Shown: one piece after another, positions 44,331 through 54,934 of the stretch
Layout: each line of letters starts with the position of its first letter
Position numbering within the stretch: the stretch's first letter is position 1
NCBI GenBank assembly: GCA_007570785.1
Contig: ML664176.1
Location: 1,043,296 to 1,107,295 of the forward strand
Reading direction: 5' to 3'
Length of the DNA: 64,000 nucleotides
Source: Antilocapra americana
Taxonomy: Eukaryota > Chordata > Mammalia > Artiodactyla > Antilocapridae
Notes under the pieces: model-generated
What the model saw: the letters and a program-made list of their open reading frames with translations, nothing else
Database searches by the model: none
Told to the model about the DNA's origin: nothing
Translations under genes and position numbers: made by a program

Positions 44331-45160
44331 AGAAAATCTAACTTAGCTTATGTCCACAGATATGTATCCCTTGGAAAATGTACCATGTGGGAGTAAGCTT
44401 CCTGACTGTTGGTGAGGGTATGACACAATGCTTGACTCTGCTTGACAGGTTTGTATAGCAACGTGGCTCAGGTACACTCGAGGGGTTGGCAAGACCCAAG
44501 GCAGGGAACGGCTCTCACTTTCTGGGTCGTGTGGGCTAGATTGTCTCCCAACAAAACAAATTATCACAAGTCTTCAGACACTGCCAAAGTCTGTATATTG
44601 GCACATCTACTAGACCTGTACCTGCTAATAGATCCCATGGACATGTTCCAGAGCTAATTATGTGCCATATTTTGGAAACTTCAAACACCAGGGTTACTAG
44701 CCTGCATAGTACAGCCATTCCTATTGGGCACTATTGTGCAGAAGGAATAGTAATTCAGTATTCCTTCTCTTTGCCTTTATGTCTGTTGAGCAGAGGACTC
44801 TATTAGCTATTCTGTGACTTTTGTCTCTGTGTGACACACAGAGTGATAAACAGAAATAGAAAAAAACCAACAAGGTCAAAGAAAATATTTTTAAAAAACA
44901 TTGTTTCCCTGAAACAGACAATGGCAGTTAAAGAGGGTGGCTTAGCCTTTCTAATTTGAATTTTGGAACTCTGAAGGAGAGGCTTAGGAGACCTGGGCTT
45001 GAGTCTTACTTCAACCAAAAACTTGATGGTGACTTTGCTTTCATTTCTGCATCTGTCAACAAAAAGTATTCAACAAAATCAGAGTGTCCCAAAGTGCCCC
45101 AGAACACAAATGCTGGGGGATATTTCTTGGAGACTTGACAAAAGGGGTTTCCTTATGAAA
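44331..45160. other. Unique DNA, nothing recognised
   Basis: Frames of 60-74 codons on both strands overlap at 44,343-45,138. None has a domain. Confidence 0.45.
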
Positions 45161-45163
45161 ACA

Positions 45164-45211
<48 letters not shown>

Positions 45212-45225
45212 AACAACAACAACAA
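45161..45225. repeat. (AC)n microsatellite followed by (CAA)n
   Basis: An AC dinucleotide tract with a single T interruption at 45,170, running to 45,211, then 'caacaacaacaacaa'. It is likely length-polymorphic between individuals. Confidence 0.98.
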
Positions 45226-45281
45226 TAAAATCCCATAAACAGGGCTAATATTTACATCCCTTTCTAAGAGTATCACAATGC

Positions 45282-45516
45282 TAGGGCCAGCCAGTACCAG
45301 TGGCAAGTTGCTTCAGTCGTATCTGACTCTTTGTGACCTCATGGATTATAGTCTGTCAGGCTCCTCTGTTCCTGAGATTCTCCAGGTAAGAATACTGGAG
45401 TGGGTTTCCATGCCCTCCTCCAGGGGATCTTCTCAACCCAGGGATTAAACCCAGGTCTCTTAGGCCTCCTGCATTGGCAGGTAGGTTCTTTACCATTAGG
45501 GCCACCTGGGAAGCCC
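45282..45516 (-). mobile_element. Bov-tA-type SINE
   Basis: Antisense copy: 'gttgcttcagtcgtatctga' to 'agggccacctgggaagcc'. The 10-bp target duplication 'atcacaatgc' is at 45,272-45,281 and 45,517-45,526, leaving about 20 extra bases at the SINE's 3' side. Confidence 0.96.
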
Positions 45517-45526
45517 ATCACAATGC

Positions 45527-46764
45527 AAATGGTAGCTTATTGAAGATTCTGAAATTTCAGATGTAAACAGACCTGTTATTGTTCTTCAAATCACCATGTC
45601 CAAATTTAGTGGGACCATGATATGTGACACCTTTAAACATCTTGGGAAACTGGTAGGATACATTTTTAGAAATATTGGATTAAATGCTCCTTGAGGTTCC
45701 CAGTGATGCTGGATCCCATGATCCTCAAGAGAAGGTTTCATTTTTGCCATGGAAGTTTATGGTAGAGACAGGTGATCAGTGAATCTCTCTCTCCCATCCT
45801 GTACCTAAGACCCCAGCACTGCCCATGGCTCAGATTGGAAATGGAAGGCAGGAAGCGCAGCACAGAAGAAAAAGCACAGTGCCTCTACACTCTCCAGCAA
45901 CCAGCAGGGACTGTAAAACTGTCCTCTGAAGTTCCCAAACTGCATGGAAGCAGGACTTTCTGTGGAATGAGGAAAACATTTCCTGAAACGAAGACTTGAG
46001 GTTTTAGATATTTCTTCCCAGCTGATGGATCCACCTGGCTTTATATCCCACCCCCTCACTGCTACAGAGACTAGTTTTGGGACCCCTTCCCACTCCAAGA
46101 TGATGATTCCATAGAGATGAGTAGATAGACTTTATCATAACATCATCAGCTTATGGCGGATGTATTTAATAAACATATTACTCTTATAAAATTCCCATGG
46201 CCAAGGGAGCCTCTGGAAGCAAAAGTGCTTTTCATTTTCATTTTCCCTGTCCTCCTGAAGCCAGCCTCAATGCTGGGTGACTCTTGTCGGAAGCAGGGGC
46301 TAAAGATGATGTAGCACTTTAAGTATGTACTGATTTAAGCCATACATTTATGCACCTGATTAAAAATAAAACACCATTCCAAAAATCGTCTGGTTGCAGG
46401 TTTGAGCCACTGGGACGTCTGACTAGAGGCCTGTCCAGGTGATCTAATGATGAGGGCAGGGACTGGAGATTTAAATGGCCAGGGAAGACAAACTGCTGAC
46501 ACAGTAGCTTTCCCTTAAAATCCATTTCCACCCTGCCACACCCTGGCATGCACACACATGCACACACACAGCATCTAAAAACACTTTCTCCTTTCATATT
46601 GCACAAAGTGCTCACTCCTCTGGGTGACTCTGATGGACCTCCCAAGGCTGGCTTCACTTGATTCCTCCTGTTTGAAATGCATTCCCCTCACTCTCCACAG
46701 TTTGGCTCTTTGCTCTCAAACAAGCTTTATCTCACCATCACTATCACTGCTGTTAAGCTCCGTG
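45527..46764. other. Unique DNA, nothing recognised
   Basis: Overlapping frames of 75 (plus, 45,772-45,999), 97 (minus, 45,805-46,098) and 112 codons (minus, 46,319-46,657) have no domain. Confidence 0.45.
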
Positions 46765-47010
46765 CTTTCCAGGTGTTATTTCAGGCAATCCTCAAAGGCA
46801 TCCTTTGAGACGGATACTATTGAGTTGGCCAAAGAGTTTGATTCTCTCCATAATATCTTATGTGAAAATCTCAATGGACTTTTTGGCCAACCCAATATTA
46901 TTATCATTTTTTACATTTAGGGAAACTGAGGGATGAAGAGAACAAGTAACTTGCCTGATGTCACACCATTAGGCAGATATATAGCTGGAATTTAAGGCCA
47001 AGCAATCTCT
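46765..47010 (-). repeat. MIR SINE split by a mariner MITE
   Basis: The left part ends 'tttgagacggatactat'. The right part resumes 'ttattatcattttttacatt' and 'tagggaaactgagggatgaa'. Joined, these match 'ggtaggtactattattatcc...cattttacagatgagg' of the antisense MIR. Confidence 0.78.
46820..46895 (+). mobile_element. Palindromic mariner MITE inside MIR
   Basis: 76 bp, left arm 'ttgagttggccaaagag', right arm 'ctttttggccaacccaa', with TA on both sides (46,818-46,819 and 46,896-46,897). Same architecture as 17.74 kb but a different copy; the loop region reads 'ctccataatatcttatg'. An RNA copy would form a hairpin. Confidence 0.9.
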
Positions 47011-47069
47011 CTCCAGTCATCACTCTTAAGTATTAGTTTATAGAGACTATGCCTATCTTGTCATTTTCT

Positions 47070-47330
47070 CCAAATCTGACCAATCCTTTAAGATCAAGCA
47101 CAGATCCCACCTCCTTCATGAAGCACAGTCTCAGAGTTCAGTCTGTCTTCCTCCAATTTGCTACACTCTCACTTACCATCTCTAACTCCTGCTGTTGTCA
47201 TGCTGAGCTGTGTGTGTGAATGGCTCCTGATCTGACCTGACCGTGAGCCTCCTGAAGTCAGGAATCAGGCAAAGTATTAGGTCTACATCTGCTATAAAGC
47301 CCTGTACAGAATGCGGCGCAGGGTATATCA
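47070..47330 (+). repeat. L2 3' end
   Basis: 'tttaagatcaagcacagatc', 'ccacctccttcatgaagcac', 'gagcctcctgaagtcaggaa' and 'agccctgtacagaatgcggc' follow L2 order. Confidence 0.65.
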
Positions 47331-48558
47331 CGCTCTAAAAGAAACCTGTTCACAGGTGAGTTCTGTGATGGCCTTTTGGAGGCACTAAACAACCATGCTC
47401 AATCTCCCCATTCCCACAACATTCACAAGCAAAGAAATATAAGCTAACAAGGAGAAAATGTTTATCACTCAACGATGTACATTACGGACACTTCAAAGTC
47501 AAGTGCCATTCCTCTAAAGCAAACACTTTTGTGTCACCATGAAGCATCTGAGCTGCTACTTTAGATCTAGCCTAGGATATAAATGGGCAGGGGCCTCTTC
47601 CCTTTCTGAGACGTCTCTGGCTCTGAATGGTCCAAAGGCAAGGAGAAGGCAGGAGGAGGAAGAAGCCATTATGGTTTTAATGGTTTAATCCTCAGATATA
47701 TGTTGTCAGCCTGGCCTACCTCCAGACGCACTGAGAAGTGCCAGCTCAAGCCAACACAAGCTCCAGCTAAGCCGACAGGCAGGGTAACAAGACACAGACT
47801 GTATAACCTAAGGAAAGCGCAAAGCCCTCAGCAGCTCTCTGCTCCCCGGGGTCCCAGCCTGAAAGCAGTAAGTGATACAGGCACCACGTGGACCAGCTTA
47901 GACACACAAACATGGAAGGTCTGCACATAAGGGTGCAGAAAGGTGCTGGAGCTAGAATTTTGTTTGCCACAGAGCATGGCACAGATGTGTGGATTCTTTT
48001 GGGACCTGGAAAGTGGCCCCAATCCGGACCTGGTGCAGCTTTTCCTCTGACTGAGGCTGCAGCTGTGAGGCAGGAGGGTGTGAGTGGCTTGCTTTGAATT
48101 CCGAGAGCCTTTGCTTTTCTGGAAGTTTTTCAGTGGGGCTTTTCTTTTTTAATGCCTTCAATTATCACAGTTCAAATGATTATATTCCCAGCACCTCCAC
48201 CCAATAGCCACAAAAGTTTGGCATTTCCTGTACCTGCTTAAAAAATGGCCTGGCAGTAGCCTGGCTTTTCAGCTCCTTTTTTTTCTTTTTTTCCATCTGA
48301 TGCTGCCTTTAATTTATTTCCCGCCCCCCACCCTCTCTAACTGCTAGAGAAACAAGAGATTACTGCAGATGGATGGAAATATTTTTTCCGCTTCAGCATT
48401 TGCTGTCAGAACCAAGTACTGGGAAGGTTCTCAGATGGTGTCTCTGGCAGCATGGAAATTCCCAAACCCCTCTTAAATTATAATCACCTGGTCTCCAAAG
48501 AAACAGATCAAAGAAGACAGCCTTTTTTGAGAGCAGTCCCTTGATAGGGCCCTTGGAG
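47331..48558. other. Unique DNA, partly conserved-looking
   Basis: Frames of 64-76 codons at 47,700-48,161 overlap on both strands without domains. The part at 48,230-48,450 ('gatgctgcctttaatttatt', 'gagattactgcagatggatg', 'ccgcttcagcatttgctgtc') is repeat-free and homeodomain-like in motif content. Confidence 0.42.
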
Positions 48559-48838
48559 AATATTTTTTTAAAAATTTGTTTTTGGCTGTGCTCAGTCTTC
48601 ACGGCTTTTTCTATTTGCAGAGAGTCGGGGCTACTCTCTAGTGGTGTAAGGGCTTCTCATTACGGTGGCTTCTCTAGTTGTGGAGCGTGGGCTTGAGGGT
48701 AGGCAAGCCCAGTAGCTGTAGTACACACACAGGCTTAGGTGCTCCTTGACATGTGGGATCTTCCTGGAGCAGGGATCGAACCTGTGTCCCCTGCATTGGC
48801 AGGTGGACTCCTAACCACTGGACCACCAGGGAAATCCA
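48559..48838 (-). mobile_element. Long CHR-type SINE
   Basis: Antisense full-length copy from 'tttggctgtgctcagtcttc' to 'gaccaccagggaaatcca'. The perfect 10-bp target duplication 'gcccttggag' is at 48,549-48,558 and 48,839-48,848. Confidence 0.96.
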
Positions 48839-48848
48839 GCCCTTGGAG

Positions 48849-49319
48849 TTCTCTTTGAGGCTCTCTCACTATTGGACTTTATCTTCGCCATTTGTGAGCT
48901 GGCCTCAACACACTAGTACCCTTTCTGGTACATCATGAAATGAACACTTGGCAGCCTTAACATGTCCAACTGTCCAAACAGGGCTGTTGCTGTTCACTGA
49001 TATTCACAGCTGCCAGGAGACCTGTACTCTAACATTTATTAGAAGGGTGACTTATTAGAAGGGTCTCTGTCTGGAGGTGCTTGCAGTCAAATAGGGAAAA
49101 TATAAACTGGAAGCAAGAGATAAAGGCCAAAGAAATGGTAGAAAGTAAGTGTGAATTCAGAAGAAATGAAATGGTTAGAGAAGATGAGGAAGATGGTATG
49201 GAGGTAATGCCATCTGTGGTCATGAAAAAGAGATAGGGTTTTGAAAGCTACAGAGACAGTATTCTTGGTATGAATAAACGCCTCTAACAACTGCCATACG
49301 TTCCACCACCACAACACCT
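48849..49319. other. Unique DNA, nothing recognised
   Basis: Two minus frames (49,029-49,317) are serine- or phenylalanine-rich without domain. Confidence 0.45.
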
Positions 49320-49515
49320 AGAAATAGCCATTGTACTACATGCCATATACTCAGATGCTACACATACACCATCTCATTTCACTTCCAAGTTTGTAAGGTG
49401 GATGTGATTATCTCTATTTAAACTTGGAAGAAATGGAAGCTTTTGGAGGGTAATAGAAGAGCCAATAAAAGTGATCGCTCTGATTCTAAAGCCTGTGCTC
49501 TTCGTGCCCTAATGC
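49320..49515 (-). repeat. MIR SINE
   Basis: Antisense MIR in worn form: 'accatctcatttcacttcca', 'gtgattatctctatttaaac', 'ctaaagcctgtgctcttcgt'. Confidence 0.68.
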
Positions 49516-49668
49516 ACAGCAGTTAGAAAGTCTACTTTGCTTGTCTGACACCGGGCATGAGAGCTTCAGAGTGTAGGTGAGGGGCGTGGGGTAGGAGGCA
49601 CTGTTCACTCTGCAGAAGTAGCAGTGATGAGGACAATGGGAGCAAATGGTTGAAAGGGGCCAAGTTGG

Positions 49669-49783
49669 GGGAGTTCCCCTGTGGTCTAGTGGTTAAGACC
49701 ATGCTTCCAATGGTCAGGGAACTAAGATCCCACATGCTGCAGGGCACAGCCAAAAATATAAAATAATTTAAAAAGAAAAAAGA
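49669..49783 (+). mobile_element. CHR-type SINE, short form
   Basis: 'gggagttcccctgtggtcta', 'gtggttaagaccatgcttcc', 'gggaactaagatcccacatg', then an A-rich tail. The flanks 'caagttggg' and 'caagctggg' are a likely target duplication. Confidence 0.93.
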
Positions 49784-50279
49784 GCAAGCTGGGAGGGAAA
49801 CTCAAGAAGTTTCCATCAATTTCCCTTAGATTTCAAAGCTATTAATTGTTTCTGGCTGGTGATGGACAAGAAACTGGCTTCCTCTGCTTTTTAGCCCCTT
49901 GGCCTCCTGGCGGTGGTCAACTGGTGAAGAAGAGGTTGCATTTACTTGTAAGTTTCACCTCCCATCCCTCTTCTCCCTTCTCAGCTCACTGTGCTCATGG
50001 TGCTTCCCTCAGCTTCATCCAAAACCCTTTATGAGCATCTTAATGAAAGAGTTCTTATGAACACTACAGAACTCAGCAGGAATGGCCCAGTTAGCTCTGC
50101 CAGCACATTCTGGGAGGTTCTGATGGGCGGGTGTGGACCTCAGTCCTGGTTACCACTAAGAAGCTCAGACACATATGTGTCTCAGCTGCTGGGGGATGGG
50201 GATCCTTTCCCAACCCTGCTGCTAGGATATTCAAGGGGAGGTTCATCAGTGGGTGGTTCAAAATCAAAGATTTATATCA
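49784..50279. other. Unique DNA, nothing recognised
   Basis: The 152-codon frame that begins at 49,991 runs on into the SINE and the AT microsatellite, so its length is an artefact. Confidence 0.5.
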
Positions 50280-50383
50280 GAAACTTCCCTGCTGGTTCAG
50301 TGGTTAAGCCTTCATGCTCCAATGCAGGAGGCATGGATTCAATCCCTGATCAGGGAACTAAGATCATTCATGCCACTTGGCAT

Positions 50384-50385
<2 letters not shown>
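50280..50385 (+). mobile_element. CHR-type SINE
   Basis: 'aaacttccctgctggttcag', 'aatgcaggaggcatggattc', 'gggaactaagatcattcatg'. Its 3' end has become an AT microsatellite. Confidence 0.93.

Positions 50386-50386
<1 letters not shown>

Positions 50387-50430
<44 letters not shown>
50387..50430. repeat. (AT)22 microsatellite
   Basis: A pure 44-bp AT run at the 3' end of the CHR SINE. It creates an artificial alternating Ile-Tyr frame on the plus strand. Confidence 0.99.
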
Positions 50431-50432
<2 letters not shown>

Positions 50433-50514
50433 TTATTCCTCACTTCTGACTTGAGGGAATGGAAAGATAAGAAAAGCAAGGTGAATTTACACCTCTTATT
50501 TGCCAGCAACATTA

Positions 50515-50660
50515 TACCCTCATCTCATATTTTCACTCATAGAAACCTCTTAGAACCCCGTGGGTTGGGAATGATCCCATTTAATAGACTGGGAAATGCT
50601 GCCCATAAAATCCTAGTAATGAGTTACAAAGCTTGTAAGTGGTACCATCTAGTTTCAAAT
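50515..50660 (-). repeat. MIR SINE remnant
   Basis: 'gaatgatcccatttaataga' and 'ctgggaaatgctgcccataa' match a worn antisense MIR core. Confidence 0.65.
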
Positions 50661-51509
50661 AGAAGTCTATCAGGTTCCCAGCTGACATGGCCTTCCTACC
50701 CTGCTGAAGCCCTTCTGGAGCTCATACGGATTGGTTTTGGCAACTGTGGCATTAATATGCCCTCCTGAGCAAGAAGAGGTACAGCCTCTAGCTGAGGAAG
50801 ACTGGCTTTCTTCTGGGAGCAGGGATCCCAGCTTGAGTCCCACTGGCACTGATCCCAGGATGCAGGTTTAGCAGGTGGAAGGGAGCGTGGGGGCCTGTGT
50901 GTGCAGAAGGCCCTGGGAGTTTCCTGAGGGATCGAGCCTTGACAGCCACAGTGCTGAGGGCCAGGGCCCGAGGGGAAAGACATCACTCAGAGCTTGCATC
51001 TAGCTCCATTCCCTGTGGCCTCAAATGTGAGCCCTGAGTCCTGAAACTAGAATAAAAGAGCTAAGAAAAACTGCTGGGGCCTGAAGAGTGAAAGGAAGGC
51101 AGTGGTGCCTTCTGGCAAACAGGGTCAGTACAGCCAGGAGGAGTTGGAGTGTGGGGTCCCGATGGCACAGAATGAATGGTCTGAGTAGTTTGCCAGGCCA
51201 GTTTCTGAGTGAACCAGGAGAAACGAGGGGGGAACACTGGTCTCTGTCTCCATGCACTGCAGCCCTAGAGGCGAAGGGTAGTGAATGCGCTGTTGTGGGA
51301 GAGCAGAAAAATGGCAGGGCCTAGCTTTGGAGACACACCTGAGTCACCTCTGGGTGAAGCACTTTCAAGAGGGTGGGGGAGCAGGGCAAAGTCTTGTTGG
51401 AGACTCTTGGGAACCGTAAATTACCCAGACTTAAACCATGTTAATCATGCTGCAAGCGTGTTCTTCAAACCAAAGAGAGAAAGCTTCTCTTTCTCCTCCT
51501 CTCCTTGTA
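50661..51509. other. Unique DNA, nothing recognised
   Basis: Overlapping frames on both strands (50,696-51,532) without domains. Confidence 0.45.
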
Positions 51510-51660
51510 GCAAACATTTGAGCACCAACTAGGAACTGGGCATAGCCTAGACTCTAGAGATACTGAAAGAGCTAAGGGAGGGTCCCTGTAAGCGAGTGAG
51601 TGCCATTTGGGGGGAGACAGTGAAGTAATTAGCAAATGTAACTCAGGAGAGCAAGTGGTC
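51510..51660 (-). repeat. L2 3' end remnant
   Basis: 'agcaaacatttgagcaccaa', 'ctaggaactgggcatagcct', 'ggagggtccctgtaagcgag' and 'gggggagacagtgaagtaat' match the antisense L2 end. Confidence 0.62.
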
Positions 51661-52627
51661 ATGGGATGGTCATGTTGGCATCCACCCCTCTCAGAACAGA
51701 ACAACTCCCCACACCTGTGCATGGGACTGCCTGATGACCAGTGGGAGGGCGGTTCAAGACATATGGAATATGAGCTATGTTATTATTCAGTGAGAGGCAA
51801 TGGACTTCTCAGCTAGTGCTAAAGGCAATCAGAACCTTTCACATGGATGCCTGAAAGTCCTCCATGAAGTCAGCTTTCCAGGCCAGCAGGACTGACACAG
51901 GGACCTCTTGTAACTGCACCAATTTCTGTGTCCTTTGAGCATCACCGCGGTACCATGTCCACCACAAGTATTTGCAGTGTTTGACTTCACATCTTTGAGC
52001 ACATTCTCCACCTTTCCTTCACAGCTTTAATTTTCAACACCCTGTCATACAGCATCCCAATAATAGAAAAAAGAATGGCAGCATACCACCCTCTCCTCAG
52101 TTGTACTGCTTCTCTCACTGCCGAGTATGTGTCTTGATGTTGTCCTGAGTGGTCGGGAACAAATCCAAATGCAGAATCAGCAATGGTCTCTGCCCACTGG
52201 GCTTAAACTCTTAAGTCAGAGCATTAAGGAAACATCTAAGTGCGTAATCACAAGAGACAAAGCCAGTCTTATCCAGCAAGAACTGAACGTGTCTGAACGA
52301 AAGAAGGAGCGAGCCTAACACGAAGCCATTTCCCTTTGTTGTAAAACAAGACAATTCAATAAACATGACATCAGGGGAAGGTGCCCTCTGGAGAAGGCAG
52401 AAGCCTCTTTCACATTGATGATGTTATCAGGATGCAACGAGACTTGCATCTTGATTTCTCTTTTTTTCTGTTTGCAAGAGCTTTTTATTTTTATTTTTTT
52501 TCATGAACTGATTTCTCTTTTTATACCCCTGAAACATTATCCTCCCTTCTTACTAAAAACCTTATTTGTTGCCACTTGAGCAGGCTGGTCCATTCCCTGT
52601 CCACATTTTAGCAGTTAATACATTTGC
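51661..52627. other. Unique DNA, nothing recognised
   Basis: Short frames only (51,607-52,318). Confidence 0.45.
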
Positions 52628-53020
52628 ACTAGTTTGTTAGAGCTGTTGTAACAAAGTACTACAGACTGGGCAGTTTGAACAATAGATATTTACTATCTGG
52701 AGGCTAGAAGAACTACCTGCTCTCAAGGTGCTGGCAGAGTTGGTTCTGCCTGAGAGCTGTGAAGTATGAAACTGTTCCAGGCCTCTCTCCTTGGCTTGCA
52801 GATGGCCATCCACATTGTCTTCCTGCTATGTTATCTGTGTCCACATTTCTTCTTATAAGGATACCAGTCATGCTGGATGAGAGCCCATTCTAATCATCTC
52901 TTTTTAACTTCAGTACTTCTTTAAAGACCCTATCTCCAAGTAATATCTCATTCTGAAGTACTGGGGATCATTTCAACATATGGATTTTTTGGGGGTGGGG
53001 AGGTAACACAATTTGACAAC
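52628..53020 (-). mobile_element. MLT1-type LTR (old ERVL-MaLR), minus strand
   Basis: 'gttagagctgttgtaacaaa', 'gtactacagactgggcagtt', 'ctctctccttggcttgcaga', 'cttataaggataccagtcat' and 'agaccctatctccaagtaat' read as the antisense of the same LTR text found in sense at 57.85 kb. It is a solo LTR with no viral coding region. Confidence 0.75.
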
Positions 53021-53164
53021 AATCTTTTGTAGGGATGGCTTTCTGATGCATTTCTGGAAGACAGAATTTAGTTCCTCAGTTAGTTTGAAAATTCTACCAA
53101 CATCATTCATTTCTATTTTCACAAAACTTAACAGTGAGTTAACAATAATTGTAAGCTCCAGGAA

Positions 53165-53985
53165 AACCACAATTTGAAAAGATACATGCACCCCAATGTT
53201 CAATGCAGCACTGTTTACAACAGTTTAGACAAGGAAGCAACCTAAATGTCCATCAACAGATGAATGGATAAAGAAGATGTGGTACGTATATACAATGGAC
53301 TATTACTCAGCCATACAAAGAATGAAATGATGGCTTTTGCATCAACATGGAAAGACCTAGGAGATTATCATACTAAGTGAAGTCAGAGAAAGATAAATAT
53401 CATATGATATCACTTACCAGTGGAATTTAAAAAATTATACAAGTGAACTTATTTACAAGACAGAAATAGATTCACAGACATAGAAAACAAATATGGTTAT
53501 TAAAGAGAAAAGGTGGGAGGGGAGAGATAAACTGGGAGTCTGGGGTTAACATACACACACAACTATATATAAAATAGATGATCAATAAGGACCTACTGTA
53601 TAGCACAGGAAACTCTACTCAATACTCTGTAATAACCTATATTGTAAAAGAATCTGAAAAAAACAGATGTATGTATACGTATAACTGAATTGGGACTTCC
53701 CTGGTGGCTTAGTGGTAAAGAATTCACCTGCAATGCAGGGGACATAGGTCTGATTCCTGGGTTGGGAAGATCCCCTGCAGAAGGAAATGGCTACCCACAC
53801 CAGCATTCTTGCCGGGGAAATCCCTTAGACAGAAGAGACTGGGGTGCTATAATCCACGGGGTGGCAAAATAGTTGGACACGACTTAGCAACTAAACAACA
53901 TAACTGAATCACTTTGTTATACAGCTGAAACACAACACTAAAAATCAACTATAGTACAATATAAAATAAAAACTAAACAAAAAAT
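53165..53985 (+). mobile_element. Artiodactyl L1 3' end split by a SINE
   Basis: 'atgcaccccaatgttcaatg', 'aatggactattactcagcca', 'gaccatactaagtgaagtca'-like text and 'cctactgtatagcacaggaa', ending 'agtacaatataaaataaa' after the SINE. Confidence 0.92.
53691..53899 (+). mobile_element. Bov-tA-type SINE inside L1
   Basis: Sense copy 'gggacttccctggtggctta' to 'cgacttagcaactaaacaac'. The perfect target duplication 'ataactgaat' is at 53,681-53,690 and 53,900-53,909. Confidence 0.97.
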
Positions 53986-53999
53986 TTTGTAAGTTTCAT

Positions 54000-54100
54000 G
54001 AGGGAAGAGATTGTGCCTGTCTTATTAACCACCATTTACCCCTAGAATAGTATCTGCCACACAATGGGAATGTATTAAATACTAGACAAATGAATAAAAG
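54000..54100 (+). repeat. L2 3' end remnant
   Basis: 'catgagggaagagattgtgc' and 'agaatagtatctgccacaca' followed by 'tgtattaaatactagacaaa' match the last 100 bases of L2. Confidence 0.68.
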
Positions 54101-54426
54101 GACCAGAAAGTTCCACACTGGGAATTACATTCCTCTGACCTCTCTGAGACTCATCTTGCCTTTATGAAACAACTTTAATGTTGGTTTTCAGTATAAGAGG
54201 AAATACTTCTGTATGGTTGTTAAGCCTGAAAACGTGTAAATATGTTGCCTCAGCCATGGAAACAAACACATACTAGCACTCCATCAGGTAGGCAAAAATA
54301 CGCTTTGAATGTCAGTGAATAACATTCTGATTATATAGTTCACGAAGGAAGTCAGCTCAGCTTAGCACCAATTTTCACTACATCAAGGTCAAACTGGGCA
54401 CTTAGAACTAAGGTCTGTCCTCTCAG

Positions 54427-54657
54427 CCACCATGATGTTCTTCAGGCCCATATATCCTAGGTCATATCTTCAGAATATTCCACTCACTCTTCTGCCATCT
54501 CAGCAGAATTATCCTGGAAATACTCTAAAGCAACGGATAATACAAAATGACCTTCCATGGGTCCAATTTCGGCCGCCTACACATGCGGATCGATCCCAAT
54601 CCATAGCAGGAATTCCAGTGAAGAATCAGCCCCATCATTACTTAAAGTCCTTGCTAT
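54427..54657 (+). CDS. Candidate protein-coding exon, product unknown
   Basis: The interval is bounded by a good acceptor (pyrimidine-rich 'ggtctgtcctctcag', AG at 54,425-54,426) and a consensus donor ('gtgagtat' from 54,658). An ATG at 54,432 has a near-ideal Kozak context (gccaccATGA). From there 75 codons stay open to the donor, leaving one base of a split codon. The peptide begins M-M-F-F-R-P-I-Y-P-R, is rich in Pro, Gln, Asn and Arg, and has no signal peptide, membrane segment or domain that I recognise. Five CpGs survive in 231 bp, four of them within 54,570-54,592, which is unusual for decayed DNA. No repeat matches it. A next exon at 55,026 would give a short tail and stop, but its acceptor is weak. 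It could instead be a chance frame or a retained fragment of a dead gene. Confidence 0.3.
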
Positions 54658-54711
54658 GTGAGTATATCTTGAGTAGATTTTTCAAAATAACATAGAATTA
54701 TTGATATAAAT

Positions 54712-54922
54712 GACTTCCCTGTAGCTCAAACGGTAAAGAATCTGCCTGCAATGAAGGAGATCAGGGTTTGATCCCTGGGTCGGGAAGACCCTTAGGAAAA
54801 GGGAATGGCAATCCACTCCAGCATTCTTGCTTGGAGAATCCCATGGACAGAGAAGCCTGGTGGGCTACAGTCCATGAGGCTGCAAAGAGTCAGACACGAC
54901 TGAGCAACTAGTGCATGTATGC
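54712..54922 (+). mobile_element. Bov-tA-type SINE
   Basis: Sense copy 'gacttccctgtagctcaaac' to 'gtcagacacgactgagcaac'. The perfect 12-bp target duplication 'attgatataaat' is at 54,700-54,711 and 54,923-54,934. It inserted 54 bp after the candidate exon. Confidence 0.97.
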
Positions 54923-54934
54923 ATTGATATAAAT

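Noticed and set aside
45079..45306. 75-codon minus-strand frame with a Val-Cys repeat
   Set aside because: It is the translation of the (AC)n microsatellite.
50253..50768. 171-codon plus-strand frame
   Set aside because: It runs through a CHR SINE and a pure AT microsatellite, giving an alternating Ile-Tyr stretch. This is an artefact.
52628..53020. Intact endogenous retrovirus associated with the two MLT1 LTRs
   Set aside because: The LTRs at 52.6 and 57.8 kb are in opposite orientation with unrelated DNA between them and no gag, pol or env text. They are two solo LTRs.
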